From Euclidia mi (lineage: Eukaryota; Arthropoda; Insecta; Lepidoptera; Erebidae): DNA of 64,000 bases. Made by a program: the position numbers and the translations under genes. Within the stretch, counting starts at the first letter, position 1; every line of letters begins with the position of its first letter. The stretch is from assembly GCA_944739405.2 (NCBI GenBank), contig OX123188.2, forward strand, positions 69,025,251-69,089,250, in the 5' to 3' direction. The notes under the pieces were generated by a model that was not told the origin of the DNA, ran no database searches, and saw only the letters and a list, made by a program, of their open reading frames with translations. Of this stretch, positions 34,046 to 45,600 are shown in pieces.

Positions 34046-35390
34046 ATTGCGTGTTCACTGTTATCAGTGCCTGCGGGTTTTATTTCAACGTTTGAACGTA
34101 CTATTGAATAGTTACATTTGGAGTATCGTAGCACCACAATTTGTATGACTAGGTAACCTATATGCCTAAAATAAATTTTGCGAATCATATTATTTGTCTT
34201 GCTTATTTCTCATTTGATACGAAACTTCGCGTATTGAACAAAGCATCGCGAAATTATGCTTAAACATATAGGTACAATTGAAAATATTAAAAGCTTCGTG
34301 AATTTCATTAGTTTTTGCGAGTTGACAGCGAATAGCACCAAACTCCGCCCCGCGTTAGGGTTAAGTGGGTCCGCACTTAAAAAGACATCAAGGGTACAGA
34401 AATAGCATTATATCTTCCGGATGACCCTCTTCAGAAATTACGTTCAACGATGTTAACCCCATTTCTCTCCAGGGACGTCCGTCTCGTAGACGTTAAAGGA
34501 AAATTCTGGTGAATGCGTCATGACTGATATGACAATGATTGTGCCAAATGAAACAGCGCTCATATACCAGGAAGTATATTATAAAAAAATGAGGTTGAAT
34601 GGGCACATCAAACTTGATTTGACATGGTGACTTAGTGCCTAGGTATTAAGTCTAAACAATACTTTACAAATGTAAAGTATTGTTTAAACTGTATTTAAGT
34701 AAGAGATACATTATCGTGTCAGCGTCATGTCGGCAAAATCGATTACATGACACTTAAAAGTAATGACTTAGCTTAACGTAAGATAAGCACTAAGTACTTA
34801 CTTAACTTTGTCGTTTATTTAGATTTTCTAAATGCACCTACTTGCCGTATTAAGAATGCAGTTTGTAGGTAAATTAGGATTAAACGAAGCTGTCTAGCAT
34901 AGAAGTTGCCTTTTAAACATATAATAATTAAGGTCTTTAACAGATAAGTCTTTAAGAGATAAACTTTTTCGTGTCTGGAACGCGCCCAAGTTACAATATT
35001 GTTTTTAGTTCTCCAATAAAAATAGTATTTAGTGACATAGTGCAAAGTTACAAACATAATTATTAGTTCTAGTACATAATAAACATTCAGTGCTAACATT
35101 CCACTATTTGTTAACACGAACTAAGCTATATTTCATGTTTAATGAACAATTTATAAAAGTGCAAATCACAGTCCCTAATTCGCAAGTTCACGGAACTCTC
35201 GCAGTTATTTACACCACGTAAGAACCTAAAGTTGACATCATGACATCTTCGTACCGCGGCTCACACAGAAGAATAACTGAAGCAATCTCTTTGGCGGCTC
35301 ATCAGGCAGTGCTACCAACCTTAACGTAACGAACAACGCGAGCGTTCCACGTCTCAATCTCAAATATCAGAACATATTTGACATAAAACT
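34046..35390. other. Non-coding AT-rich stretch with one palindrome
   Basis: No exon recognised. A perfect 16-bp palindrome with a 2-nt loop lies at 34653-34686 (arm TAAACAATACTTTACA). Confidence 0.5.
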
Positions 35391-35397
35391 TGCTATC

Positions 35398-36390
35398 ATG
35401 GAGTTTGTCTGTTGTCGTTTGCGCACTAAAAATGTAAACAAAGAGCTTGTATGCTGCAAGTGTAATGATAATTACCATAAAAAGTGTATTTTCCTTGATA
35501 AAGATGAAAAATCGATCCCTAACAAGCAATTTCTTTCATCGTGGCATTGTCTCAAATGTTCTCGAGGAGGTCAAATAGACAATGGGGACGAGACTCCAGT
35601 GCGATCTAATACAAAAATATCTGTCACTAAGGTACAGACAGCCACGTCACCATCTGATCAAAACGTTACGTTACATAAAACTTCCATGGCAAAAAAAGAG
35701 AACTCGATCTCAACATCGGAGGAAACACTACGAAGCATAGTTAAGGAAGAAACTCATTCATAATTTATTCGTAAAGTTTATAAGTCAGAAGTATGACACC
35801 ATTGTGGAAAGAATATCTTGCATGGAGGAGAAAACCAAGGCTGTTAACACGATGGAATTGGAGATTAAAGACTTAAATAGTCAATTACTGGTCGCAAGCG
35901 CCAATATAGAAAAACAGGAGCAGTGGGTTAGACGGTCCAACATTGAGATCATAGACTTACCAGAGAGGAAGGGTGAAAACCTAATTGACACCTTGTGTAA
36001 ACTTGCAACATATGTTAAGTGTCCGTTTAACCCTCAGGCAGATATTGATTTCGTGACCAGAGTGGCGCACATGAATAGAAATCTGAAGAAACCTAAGCCG
36101 GTTATTGTTCGTTTCCTCGCTAGATATAAGAAATACGAATTTCTATCCCGTTTGAGAGAACAAAAGGACTTGAAAGCATGCGACATTGGATACCCCGATA
36201 GTCCATCGCGTATTTATTTTAATGAGCATTTGACTAGCTATAACAAAATGTTGTTAAGTAAAGTAAAAAAGTTGGCTGAAGAACGGCAATACAAATATGT
36301 ATAGGTGAAAAGTCTCTCAATACTTTCAAGGAAAAATGATTCTAGCCCCTTGATTCATATCTCGAATGTTAATGATTTAAAAAAAATAAC
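35398..36390 (+). pseudogene. LINE ORF1 pseudogene (PHD-like finger + FP-like domain)
   Basis: It starts at a real ATG (35398). The finger reads CCRLRTKNVNKELVCCKCND and YHKKCIF ... WHCLKC. A frameshift near 35755 puts a stop at 35761, and the sense continues in another frame as FISQKYDTIVERISCMEEKT. The FP-like C-terminal region follows (NIEIIDLPERKGENLI, SRIYFNEHLTSYNK). At YKYV a TAG (36302-36304) stands where the intact relative has Trp (YQYVWIK). The frame then continues VKSLSILSRKNDSS to about 36390. It is a relative of ORF1 at 9945-10868. Confidence 0.85.
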
Positions 36391-36470
36391 CTAATAAGCT
36401 TTGTCTTTGATATATGTTTATATATTTTTGTAATTGTTTCTCAAGATACTTTATTATTTTTAACCGACTT

Positions 36471-36830
36471 CAAAAAAAAAAGGAGGTTCTCAGTTTGACC
36501 TGTATATATGTATGTATGTATGTTTGTCCGCGATTATCTCGCGTTTGGCTGAACCGATTTTGATGCGGTTTTCAGAAAAGTATTTGTTACACTTAGGAAA
36601 AGGTTTTAGGCTCTTAACCGACTTCAAAAAAAGAAGGTTCTGAGTTTGACCCGTATATATGTAAGTTTGCACACGATTAACTCGAGTTTGGGTGAACCGA
36701 TTTTTATGCGGTTTTCAAAAAAAAAAGTATTTGTTACACTTAGGAGAAAGTTTTAGTATTTTAACCGACTTCAAAAAAAGAAGGTTCTCAGTTTGACCTG
36801 TATACATATATTGGTTCTTAGTATGTTTCT
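36471..36830 (+). repeat. Three tandem 'accgacttcaaaaa' repeat units
   Basis: TTAACCGACTTCAAAAAA starts units near 36471, 36615 and 36762 (periods 144 and 147 bp; the third is partial). Each continues 'aggttct(c/g)agtttgac'. This block is a widespread lepidopteran repeat, often with Helitron-like elements. It marks the left side of sequence inserted between ORF1 and ORF2 of the decayed LINE. Confidence 0.7.
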
Positions 36831-36834
36831 ATGT

Positions 36835-36970
36835 ATTATGTGTGTGTGTTTGTACGTGAGTTCGTGTTTGCGCGCGCGCGCGCGCGTGTATGTGTATTTG
36901 TATGTGTACGTGTGTGTGTGTGTGTACGAGTGTGAGTGTGTGTGTGTGTACGTGTGTACGTGTCTATGTC
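36835..36970. repeat. (GT)n-rich microsatellite
   Basis: A GT/GC dinucleotide tract with interruptions (including a (CG)n core near 36873). Open frames through it are low-complexity artefacts. Confidence 0.9.
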
Positions 36971-37098
36971 TCTGCGATTAACAAAAAACAAAGAAAGTCG
37001 CTGAAAAAATCTAATGCGAGAGCATATTTCTCATTCTTGTCATTTCGGATAAGGCTCTGTTGTCGTGGGATGGTTGAGTAATTTGTTTAAGTCGCATC

Positions 37099-37149
37099 CC
37101 TAAAAGGCATGGCTTTAAGTGATATTCACTTAAAGCCATGCCTTTTAGG
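37099..37149. repeat. Perfect 24-bp palindrome with 3-nt loop
   Basis: Arms CCTAAAAGGCATGGCTTTAA(GTGA) at 37099-37122 and the exact complement at 37126-37149. It falls inside the degenerate helicase frame and adds an inverted copy of its own sequence. Confidence 0.9.
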
Positions 37150-37273
37150 TAGGTAGATTTGACCCGCTTCAAGGCAACAGCGCATTGGCCTATAGCAAAG
37201 ATTTTAGGCCCTAGGTCCGCGGAACTAAGTGTACATCCTTGCAACTTGTGTACCGTCACAGCCCAACTCAATA

Positions 37274-37503
37274 TGACCGACAACAATCGATTTTAAACTT
37301 TCGCGATTTGTATACATCATACAATATTAATTAGCGGGTCTTAGTCGCGATAATTTATTTATTTCAAGGCATAAATACCTCTGTTATTCTCCTACGTTTC
37401 TACCGGCTTGCAACGGTTGTGGTCGCGGAGGTATTTATGCCTTGAAATAAATAAATTATCGCGACTAAGACCCGCTAAATAATATTGTATGATGACTGAC
37501 AAC
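37274..37503. repeat. 67-bp inverted-repeat insertion in the helicase remnant
   Basis: Arms at 37315-37381 and 37428-37494 are reverse complements with about one mismatch. They are separated by 46 bp. The direct repeat TGAC(C/T)GACAAC at 37274-37284 and 37493-37503 flanks the segment and looks like an 11-bp target duplication. This suggests a small foldback/MITE insertion into the helicase gene. Confidence 0.75.
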
Positions 37504-37815
37504 ATCCGCCTCTCGATATCACCATAACCGCGATCGCCTTGATAGGTCACTGGCACTGGAGCTATGGAAATGTATCCATCATCATCTTTAAGACGCAATG
37601 CTATTGATGGATCATCAAATAATATCAAAATGGCATCAAGCAGTTCACCTGACTCAAGTTGATTTCTTCTTAGTGCCGGCGATTTAAATCCTTTAGGAAC
37701 ACCCATTGCCCCGTTCGCTAAGCCATCCGTTATTGGCATATTTCTCCGGAGCATAATACGAGAGTTAACAGCCAATTCAGTAGTATGTACAAGTTCACCG
37801 CATTTGTTTGGATCG

Positions 37816-37861
37816 TACTTCCGTATGTGGCTGATTAGGGAATCAGCCACATACGGAAGTA
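37816..37861. repeat. Perfect 21-bp palindrome with 4-nt loop
   Basis: Arm TACTTCCGTATGTGGCTGAT(T) at 37816-37836 is repeated inverted at 37841-37861, at the upstream edge of the helicase remnant. Confidence 0.9.
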
Positions 37862-38134
37862 GAATGAGTCTAGGGAGACTCATCTCTCTCTTCCAGCTTG
37901 AAGCCTAAGCCCATAGGCACACAGAATAAAAGTAGGTACCTATGTCAAAGTCATGATAACAAACTGATACTAGCAGAAAACTTATCACTAAAATAATTGA
38001 ATGTAACTATAAACAAACTATTAATCAGCCCAAAACTTAAAGAAAATGGAGTACCTATCACTAAAAAGTATGAAATAAAAATAATAAGAAAAAAAAACAA
38101 AACGAAAATGAAAACTTAAAACACACCAAAAATG

Positions 38135-38776
38135 TTTACTAGGTATTTAGTTTCTTTTAAAAAAAAAGAGAACCGCCTTCAAAAAATCGACCCACTGAAA
38201 AGTACGAAATAATTTTTACATGCGCTAATACATAGTATATAACTTATACAAAATACTTAGTTTTTGAAGTCGGTGCCAAACCATGAAAAACAAAAAAGAA
38301 TACTGGCAAACAGAAAAATAATTCGACGAATATATCAAAACAATAGAGCCTCAAAAAATATCTGAATTAATAAAATTTAAAATAATCTACCTATATACTC
38401 TAAAAGAGAGGCCTAGTCCAGCAGTGGTCTTAAAGTGGCTGAAGATGATGATGATACTCTAAAAAGCAACATATATATAAAATATATAAAAAGTATGAAA
38501 TAAATATAGTTCTATATATTAATATTAATAATTATACTTCTTAGCTATTTTGGGCTGTAAGTACTATGTAGATTGAATGCGCTGGTTTGGAAAGGATGAC
38601 GCCAAACAATAGGCTTTTAGAGGGATTTGGTTTAGCACCGACTTCAAAAACTAAGTATTTTGTATAAGTTATATACTATGTATTAGCGCATGTATAAATT
38701 ATTTCGTACTTTTCAGTGGGTCGATTTTTTGAAGGCGGTTCTCTTTTTTTTTTAAAGAAACTTAATACCTAGTAAA
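38135..38776. mobile_element. Foldback element with 149-bp inverted repeats
   Basis: Left arm 38135-38283 (starts TTTACTAGGTATTTAG, ends GTCGGTGCCAAACCA) and right arm 38628-38776 are near-exact reverse complements with a few differences. They enclose about 344 bp. The loop contains a retroposon tail relic at 38405-38456 ('gaggcctagtccagcagtgg' and GATGATGATG). No coding capacity. It ends shortly before ORF2 of the decayed LINE. Confidence 0.85.
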
Positions 38777-38983
38777 TCAAACAAAACTTAATTTAATTCA
38801 GTTATTCAACTTGTGCTTTTTAAAAATTATGTTCTTACAGCTAGCAGAGAGATTATTTACAGATAGAATCAGAATGTTTTTGTTCGTGATATTCTTGGTA
38901 TTGAAAATTAATAGTGGTAAGTTTATTTTGCAGCTATTTTATTTCTATAATACTACATATAGTATATTACACTCATTACAATG

Positions 38984-41902
38984 GTTCCTAACATAAATGT
39001 ATATTATCAAAATGTTCGTGGGTTACGCACGAAGACTAATGTGTTTTATAATAATGTATTGCTTAGTACATATTATGATATAATTTGCTTAAGTGAAACG
39101 TGGTTGTTGCCCGGCTAGGTATCAAATATAATTCCGTATATTTGATACGGAATTATTCGACAATAGGTATAATGTGTCTATACACATTTTATTTTACTAT
39201 AATCCCTGTCACACCTATGTGTGACAGGGATTATAGTTCCAGGCCAGATAAAATGGGCGGTGGGGTACTTGTTTCAGTCAAGAAAGGTCTTGAAATTAGT
39301 GAAATAAATATTTCTCCATCAAATAATTTTATCTCAGCTGATACTTTGAACGGTTTGGACGTTCACATAACTCTAGGTTAAGGATATTTTGTTGTTACTT
39401 TCCCCAGAATAATCTTCAGCTTAACGACGTACTTACATTTTATGATAAAATGTCTCATTGTAGTATCGCATATCCAAGCGACAGATTCTAGATAATCGGG
39501 GATTTTAATATACGAAATACCCTCTGGTCACCAATGAGCTATAATGGTCCAGCTATTTTAAATATGAACAGTGATCCATTGGTCACTACCTTGTCTAACT
39601 TTTTATCGCTTAATCAATTTTCGCAATATAATCTTATACCAAATATAAATTATCGGCAACTTGATTTGATCATAAGTAATTTTGATTGCAAAGTTTCTAA
39701 ATCAAATTTGCCATTAGTTAAGGAAGACCCTCACCATCCTGCATTAGATATTACTGTATGTGACTCCTACCTAAGAACCTTACGTGTACCACGGAGGACG
39801 GTGCGTATTTTTGATGGCGGTGACTATAATTCTATTAATTGTACTCTTTCAAATATTGACTGGAATGACATCATAGATGAAAACGAAATTGAACAATCGT
39901 TAATAAGATTTTATAACATCTTGGCGGGAATAGTGGATTCTCATGTCCCTGTTAAAACTGTATTGAATAATAATAATAAATATCCAATGTGGTATTCTGC
40001 GGCTTTAATAAAGATTATTAAGGAGAAATAAAGTATCATAGGAAATGGAAATGCTTCGGTCGGTATAGTGATTATACTTCGTTTATTTGTTTGAGAGACA
40101 GGCAAAAAGAAGTTGCTTAAGAATGCTATGATAATTACATCCGTAAAACTGAAAGTACTATAGCTAAGAATAGCAAATATTTCTGGACATATATAAAATC
40201 TAAAAAACAAGGGAATGGTCTTCCCGAAAACTTTCATTTAGAAGACGTTAGTTCTTCAGATGGGCAAGACATTGCTGACCTTTTTAATACCTACTTTAGT
40301 TCTGCATTCGATAAAGATAGTCCATATCCCCCGTCCACTTAAGTAATGACCATTATCATAATTCATTAAATCTTAGTACCGTTGATATCCCTTTAAAAGT
40401 AGTTAAGAGTTATTTTAAAAATCTTGACGTTAAAAAGGGCTGTGGCCCGGATGACATTCCTCCTTTATTTCTGCAAAGATGTTATAGAACATTATCTGTG
40501 CCCTTGCATAAACTTTTTAATGCGTCACTGCGATCTGGTATTATGCCTACATTATGGAAACGATCTTTTGTTGTCCCTATCTTTAAAAATGGCGATAAAC
40601 ACGATATTAAAAATTATCGTCCTATTTCAAAACTCTGTGTTATTGCTAAGGTCTTTGAACATATTATTTGTGATATGATTACGCCGGTTATTAAACCTTT
40701 ATTGATATCGGAAGAACATGGCTTTATAAGGCGTAGATCAACTGAAACTAATTTATGTGAATTTATTGATCATGTAACTACAGCTATGGATAGGGGCTTT
40801 CAGGTGGATGTCGTGTATACCGATTACTCAAAAGCATTTTACAAAATTTCTCATGCAATACTAATACACAAGCTCAATAGTATCGGTATACACGGCGATT
40901 TACTTCGATGGCTGGAAACTTATCTGCGAGAACGAAGTCAAGCTGTGACTATTAAAGGTTTCTGTTCCTCATTTACACCCATAACATCAGGCGTCCCTCA
41001 GGGTTCACACCTCGGACAGCTCTTATTTAATATTTATGTCAACGATGTTTATTCAACTTTCAATCAATGCAATTTTTAATGTTTGCAGATGATAAGAAAA
41101 TTTTTCAAATAATTAGTAAATTAGAACACTGTCAAGAGCTCCAAAATGATATAGATAATTTAAATGAGTATTGTAAAAATAATATGTTATATCTTAATAT
41201 AAACAAATGTAATGTCATCACTTTCACAAGAAAGAATATATTAAATATCAATATAAAATAAATAATGAAATTATTGAAAGAGTAACTGAGGTGCGAGATC
41301 TGGGTGTTCAATTAGATAATAAGTTAATATTTGATAGCCATTTAATGACAATTACGAATAAAGCTTACCGTATGTTAAGCTTTGTCCTAAGAGTTACCAA
41401 AGATTTTAAGCATCCATCCACAGTATCATTGCTATATAAAACTCTTGTAAGACCCATTCTCAAATATGGATCTGTAGTATGGAATCCTGAATATAAAATA
41501 TACTTTAATCAAATAGAAAAGATTCAGAATAAATTTAATAAACATATTGAATGGCGGTGTAATAAAAGTAATAATTTTGATGGAGTATTTCACTTGCCAT
41601 CTTTGGAAACTCCACGAAATGAACGTGATTTGATATTCTTATATAAAATTGTTAACAATATAAAAGACTCCCCTTATCTTATGAGTCGTATAGGATGTGT
41701 ATGTCCACGTATTAATTCACGAAAGAAACCATTATTTTTTGTGCCTCATGCTAGAACTAATTATGGAAAGAATTTATTTGTTGTAAGATCTTGCTGGTTA
41801 TTTAACAACAATTGTAATGCTAATATGGATGTATTTAACCTCTCTTTGCCCAACTTTAAGAAATCTGTTCATGATTGCCTTGTTCTTGTTGGTTGTAGGT
41901 AA
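38984..41902 (+). pseudogene. LINE ORF2 pseudogene (endonuclease + RT), relative of the intact LINE
   Basis: From ATG 38984 it reads MVPNINVYYQNVRGLRTKTN, YYDIICLSETWLLPG, then a stop at 39116-39118. Pieces resume as MGGGVLVSVKKGL (39254), a pre-RT piece 39534-40031, RT 40498-41079 (NYRPISKLCVIAKVFE; motif A YTDYSKAFYKISH; SGVPQGSHLGQLLF), FADDKKIF at 41067-41261, and the tail 41291-41902 (LKYGSVVWNPEY). Several frameshifts are present; one is in a T-run just before FADD. Two inverted micro-duplications at 39118-39160 and 39196-39237 disrupt the endonuclease. Together with ORF1 at 35398 it forms one element. Confidence 0.85.
39196..39237. repeat. Perfect 19-bp palindrome inside the ORF2 endonuclease
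   Basis: Arms ACTATAATCCCTGTCACAC and complement with loop CTAT. The right arm is the genuine coding sequence (CDRDYS). The left arm is its inverted copy, so the left side is the extra material. Confidence 0.85.
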
Positions 41903-42389
41903 TTAAAAACTTTAGCCCTTTCGCATATTTTATATTCTTTTTTTGTGTTTGAGATCTTGATATGTTGTTAAGGCCTCCCTCACATTGTTTTCACAAGCTT
42001 GTTTCAACTCAACTTAATATATAAATTTAAGTATCTCTATACACAGCTAACAGAGTTACTAGCTTATCAGCTGTTTCTGATCCCAAGATGATATCTCAGC
42101 ATTGTCGTAGGGTTAGCACACAGACAAACATATAGCACAAAAGCTTGTTTCTACTTAATATATAAAGGAGAATGACCAAATTTGTATGGAAGATGGGCTA
42201 AGTTTGCTTGTCGATGATTTGACCAGTAAAATATAGTAAATATACTCCTAATTAAATTAAGAAAAAAATAATACAATATTCGGCGGCAGTTCTTAGCTAT
42301 CGGACATTAAATATTTCAAATATTTTGAGGTTAAGTATTGTGATAGTTACATGATTTAATCATATAAATTAGTAGTAAATTTGTTAATT
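41903..42389. other. LINE 3' region and non-coding sequence
   Basis: Probably the 3' untranslated end of the decayed LINE, without a clear tail. The string 'aagcttgtttc', then 'acttaatatataaa', recurs at about 41995 and 42141. Confidence 0.4.
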
Positions 42390-42668
42390 ATCGCCCGTGC
42401 TTCGAAGAGTACTTACGTTAAGCCGTCGGTCCCAGTTGTCATGAAGATCTTTCACCATCGCACGTCGTTACGGGGAGTCAGTACCCTCCAATAAACCGAT
42501 ACTTATTGGTTTAAACTATACAATATCGCTTTCCCTTTGGGTTATGGCGGTCAGGCTATGGAAAAGCTAATTATTCTGTCATATCTGGTTAGACTACTAA
42601 GCGGACCCAGGGCTCCTAGGCGTTGAAGTCTTGGATGCCACCGACATAAATCTAGGACGGTGATGATA
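42390..42668 (+). repeat. SINE family A, 5'-truncated copy
   Basis: Body motifs 'acgttaagccgtcggtccc', 'tgtcatgaagatcttt', 'tggttagac' and the 'ggatgcca' end followed by GGTGATGAT match the copy at 3493-3893 read on its sense strand. The tRNA-like head is absent. Confidence 0.75.
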
Positions 42669-45600
42669 TGATTTAATCATATTACCGGCATTCATTAGAA
42701 GCCTCTATGTATATTATGCAATATAATAGTTGTAAAAAAAAGTGGAGCAACGAAACAAACGCTTGTACATTATAATAGTTTGCGGTTTTTTCAGTCTGAT
42801 ATATTTCTTACTGAGAATTCTCAATATCATGTGGTACAATTAATGAGAATTTCAGTGAGGCTAGTTCGCAAAAGATAAGCTCATTCCATTGGACCTTATT
42901 ACAAAGTTGGCATTAGAACAACACTGTTTTATGCTTAATAGGTAAATGAAACTCAGTTTTTATGTTATTCTTTATTTTATTTGTTATTATACCTAAATCT
43001 TCTTCAAATAAATCACCTCAAAATGAAGCAGGAGCTTGTATATCGTATACCATAATGTGGTGCAGGTATGGCCTCAGAAGTTACAACAGCTTCAAATAAT
43101 GTATAGCATTCTAAACATAAGACTCCGTTCAATTCCTGAAACAAACAATTAAAGTAGTTTGAATATTCAGTGAGGAGAGCACTTGAGGATTGTAGGAATT
43201 AAGAAGAGAAGTAAACAACACTAACACAGACTGGCGCTATCCATGATGTCAAAATATTGAGCTCCGAATCAGATAGCTTGTCCAAAGAACGGGCGTGTTG
43301 CTGCCGAGGTACCGCAAAGGAGGAGTTAATATAACTGCAATCCTCACCACGGCTAGTTGTTCAAAGTCCAGACGACATACTAATGTTACAAATAAAGACT
43401 GTCTCATACTTTAGTCAACCCACGAGTCTTGATAACACGAAATAAACTTGTTTGGTCCACAAAGGATTGTTCTAGTCAATATAAACAGTAAATTACTTAT
43501 TTTCCAATAAAGAGTTAATATGCGCATAGGTGAAAAAGCAATTTGACTATTTTCATGTCAAAATAACTGACGTAAGACCAGAGAGGCCACTGCCCTCAGG
43601 CCACATCGCTCTCGTAATACTGCATTTGGAATTATATCAATCAGTCTCACCCCACACATACCTAGTACATATTAGTACCTTATGTAAAAGTAAACCCAAA
43701 AAAATCCAGGTAGTACACGAAATAATTATAAAAATCTAAATTAAAGTGGGGAAAATTTTGCGGCAAAAGTTTGGTGTTTTAAGTACTAATCCCCTTGTTC
43801 ATCTCAAGAGATTATGAAGTACCTATCTACCTATTTATATTTCACGTAAGCCACGCTAGAAGCACAGAATGGCTGAATAGCGGCTTCATATTCTCAATTT
43901 TTAAGCATTTTCTAAATACCTACCTACGGAATTTTCGCCGTATAGTTAAACTTATGGTACCTTTATTTGATTTTTTTCGGGAGTACTATGTGATTCTTGT
44001 CGACATAAAAAATACTTAATTTTATTGTGGGCCTATATTATTTTACTTGCTCCAAAAATCGGGTCAGCTACAGTTACATAATATTCATATATTGTCAGTA
44101 TGCGTTTACCTGGTCTATCAGGCCTATAAGTATCTAGACTGAGACCTTGAAAGTACTATGAAATGTTTTAATTTAAAAATAGTCCGCCTTAGAAATCTTA
44201 CTCGGATCCTTGCGATCTGTAGCAAACAGAAAGTAAATGAGTAGGTAATATACCTTCTAAATATCCCTTCATTTGACCAATAATATAATGTGAAATACTA
44301 TTGTAAATATGAAAAATGTATTGAGCCTGGCATGTTCTTTTCAAACAAGTGATTTTATTGTAGCTATTAATTTGATGGCATCGATTCATACATGATATAG
44401 CCAGTAGTGTTACCATTTGCTTTGATTCATTTGTTACGTATCTGACTATAGCCGTTACGAGATTACGTAATCTGTTTCCATTTGGTATTTCAATACGTCG
44501 GGCAGTAAACTTTCCTTTTTTATGTTTGCTTTACAAATTAATCTGAAACGCTACAGAACTTATTGTTAAATAAACAAATAGTTTTGGTTCTAATTTATTA
44601 TAGTCAATAATTACACGTTACAACATTACCCGTTATGTTTCAAAGGCTAACCAAAGGAGCATGGACCCTATTTAACAACCCAGCCCCATTTCTTTATGTC
44701 CCACATAATATTGCGACTTAAAATGTCGTTTTATAAAATCCCATTAATGAACCGTCAGCATTTCCGAGAATGAACGCAGTACATACAAAACCTAAGAGAG
44801 AGATAATATGGCCATATAAATCAAAAGTAAGTTAGTAGGTTGTAAAAGTCACCCGACAAAAATAACGCGGGAACCTCGTGTAAACCACAGCAATGACGAC
44901 CTGGGGAGGATAAAACAATATGTTATGATAATCGTCCAATTATTGGTTTGGCTGGTGAATTGTGTAAAATAAAATGGCGAATTCTTGGCTAACAGAACTG
45001 GTTTTCACTGGCAAATATGAGACTAGTATTATTGTAATCAGTAATTGATATATGCATTTTCGGTCTGGGCAATAAAAGCTTACCAGACAAATTTTAAAAC
45101 CAAATGTACATAAAATATACTTATTTTTATCCAAATCCATAAAATTAATAAATTTTGCTTGCAATATTGAATCTTGTGTACCAAACTATTTTAAACTGTT
45201 TTAAAAATCAGTTTTAAATAAATTTCCTACACAACAGGAGTCACCACTGCAGCAAGTAACCAACAGCTGGGTCATGCCCGGTGGGAGGCCTAAAAGGTCG
45301 GTACCGGCTCCTTGCAACAGAACTCTGCATGACATTAAGGTAAAACGCCAACACTGCGAGCACTGCACACCAAATTGGGCTGTGACTGCTTAACTAATGT
45401 AAGTCAGGTAAAGCATCAGAGAGAAGTCGGACATTCAGCACCTATGGATTTCTATTTTGGGAGTTCATAAGTCCACAGTGTGTGCAAGGACAAGTTCCGG
45501 TATCGGAACCATTGAATTGTAACGAAAAATGTTTTAAATGTTACCTAGTTGCCCTTACCCAGTATCGTAAGGTTAATAGGACTTAATATTAATTTTGTCG

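Larger units (their letters stand above)
37011..37883 (-). pseudogene. Helitron PIF1-like helicase C-terminal pseudogene
   Basis: On the minus strand the sense runs CGELVHTTELAVNSRIMLRR, GLANGAMGVPKGF, ILILFDDPSIALRL, SIAPVPVTYQGDRGYGDIER, then after an insertion LLSVILSWAVTVHKLQGCTL and SADLGPKIFAIGQCAVALKR. This matches the end of the PIF1-family helicase of Rep/Hel proteins, with motif TVHKLQG. The gene is broken by a 208-bp hairpin insertion (37285-37492) and distorted by two smaller palindromes. No Rep domain was found nearby, so only a fragment remains. Confidence 0.75.

Noticed and set aside
33240..34095. Many overlapping open frames on both strands
   Set aside because: They sit in or beside a GC-rich retroposon where stops are rare. 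None has a recognisable protein pattern.
36793..37081. Cys/Val-rich frames
   Set aside because: Translations of the (GT)n microsatellite.
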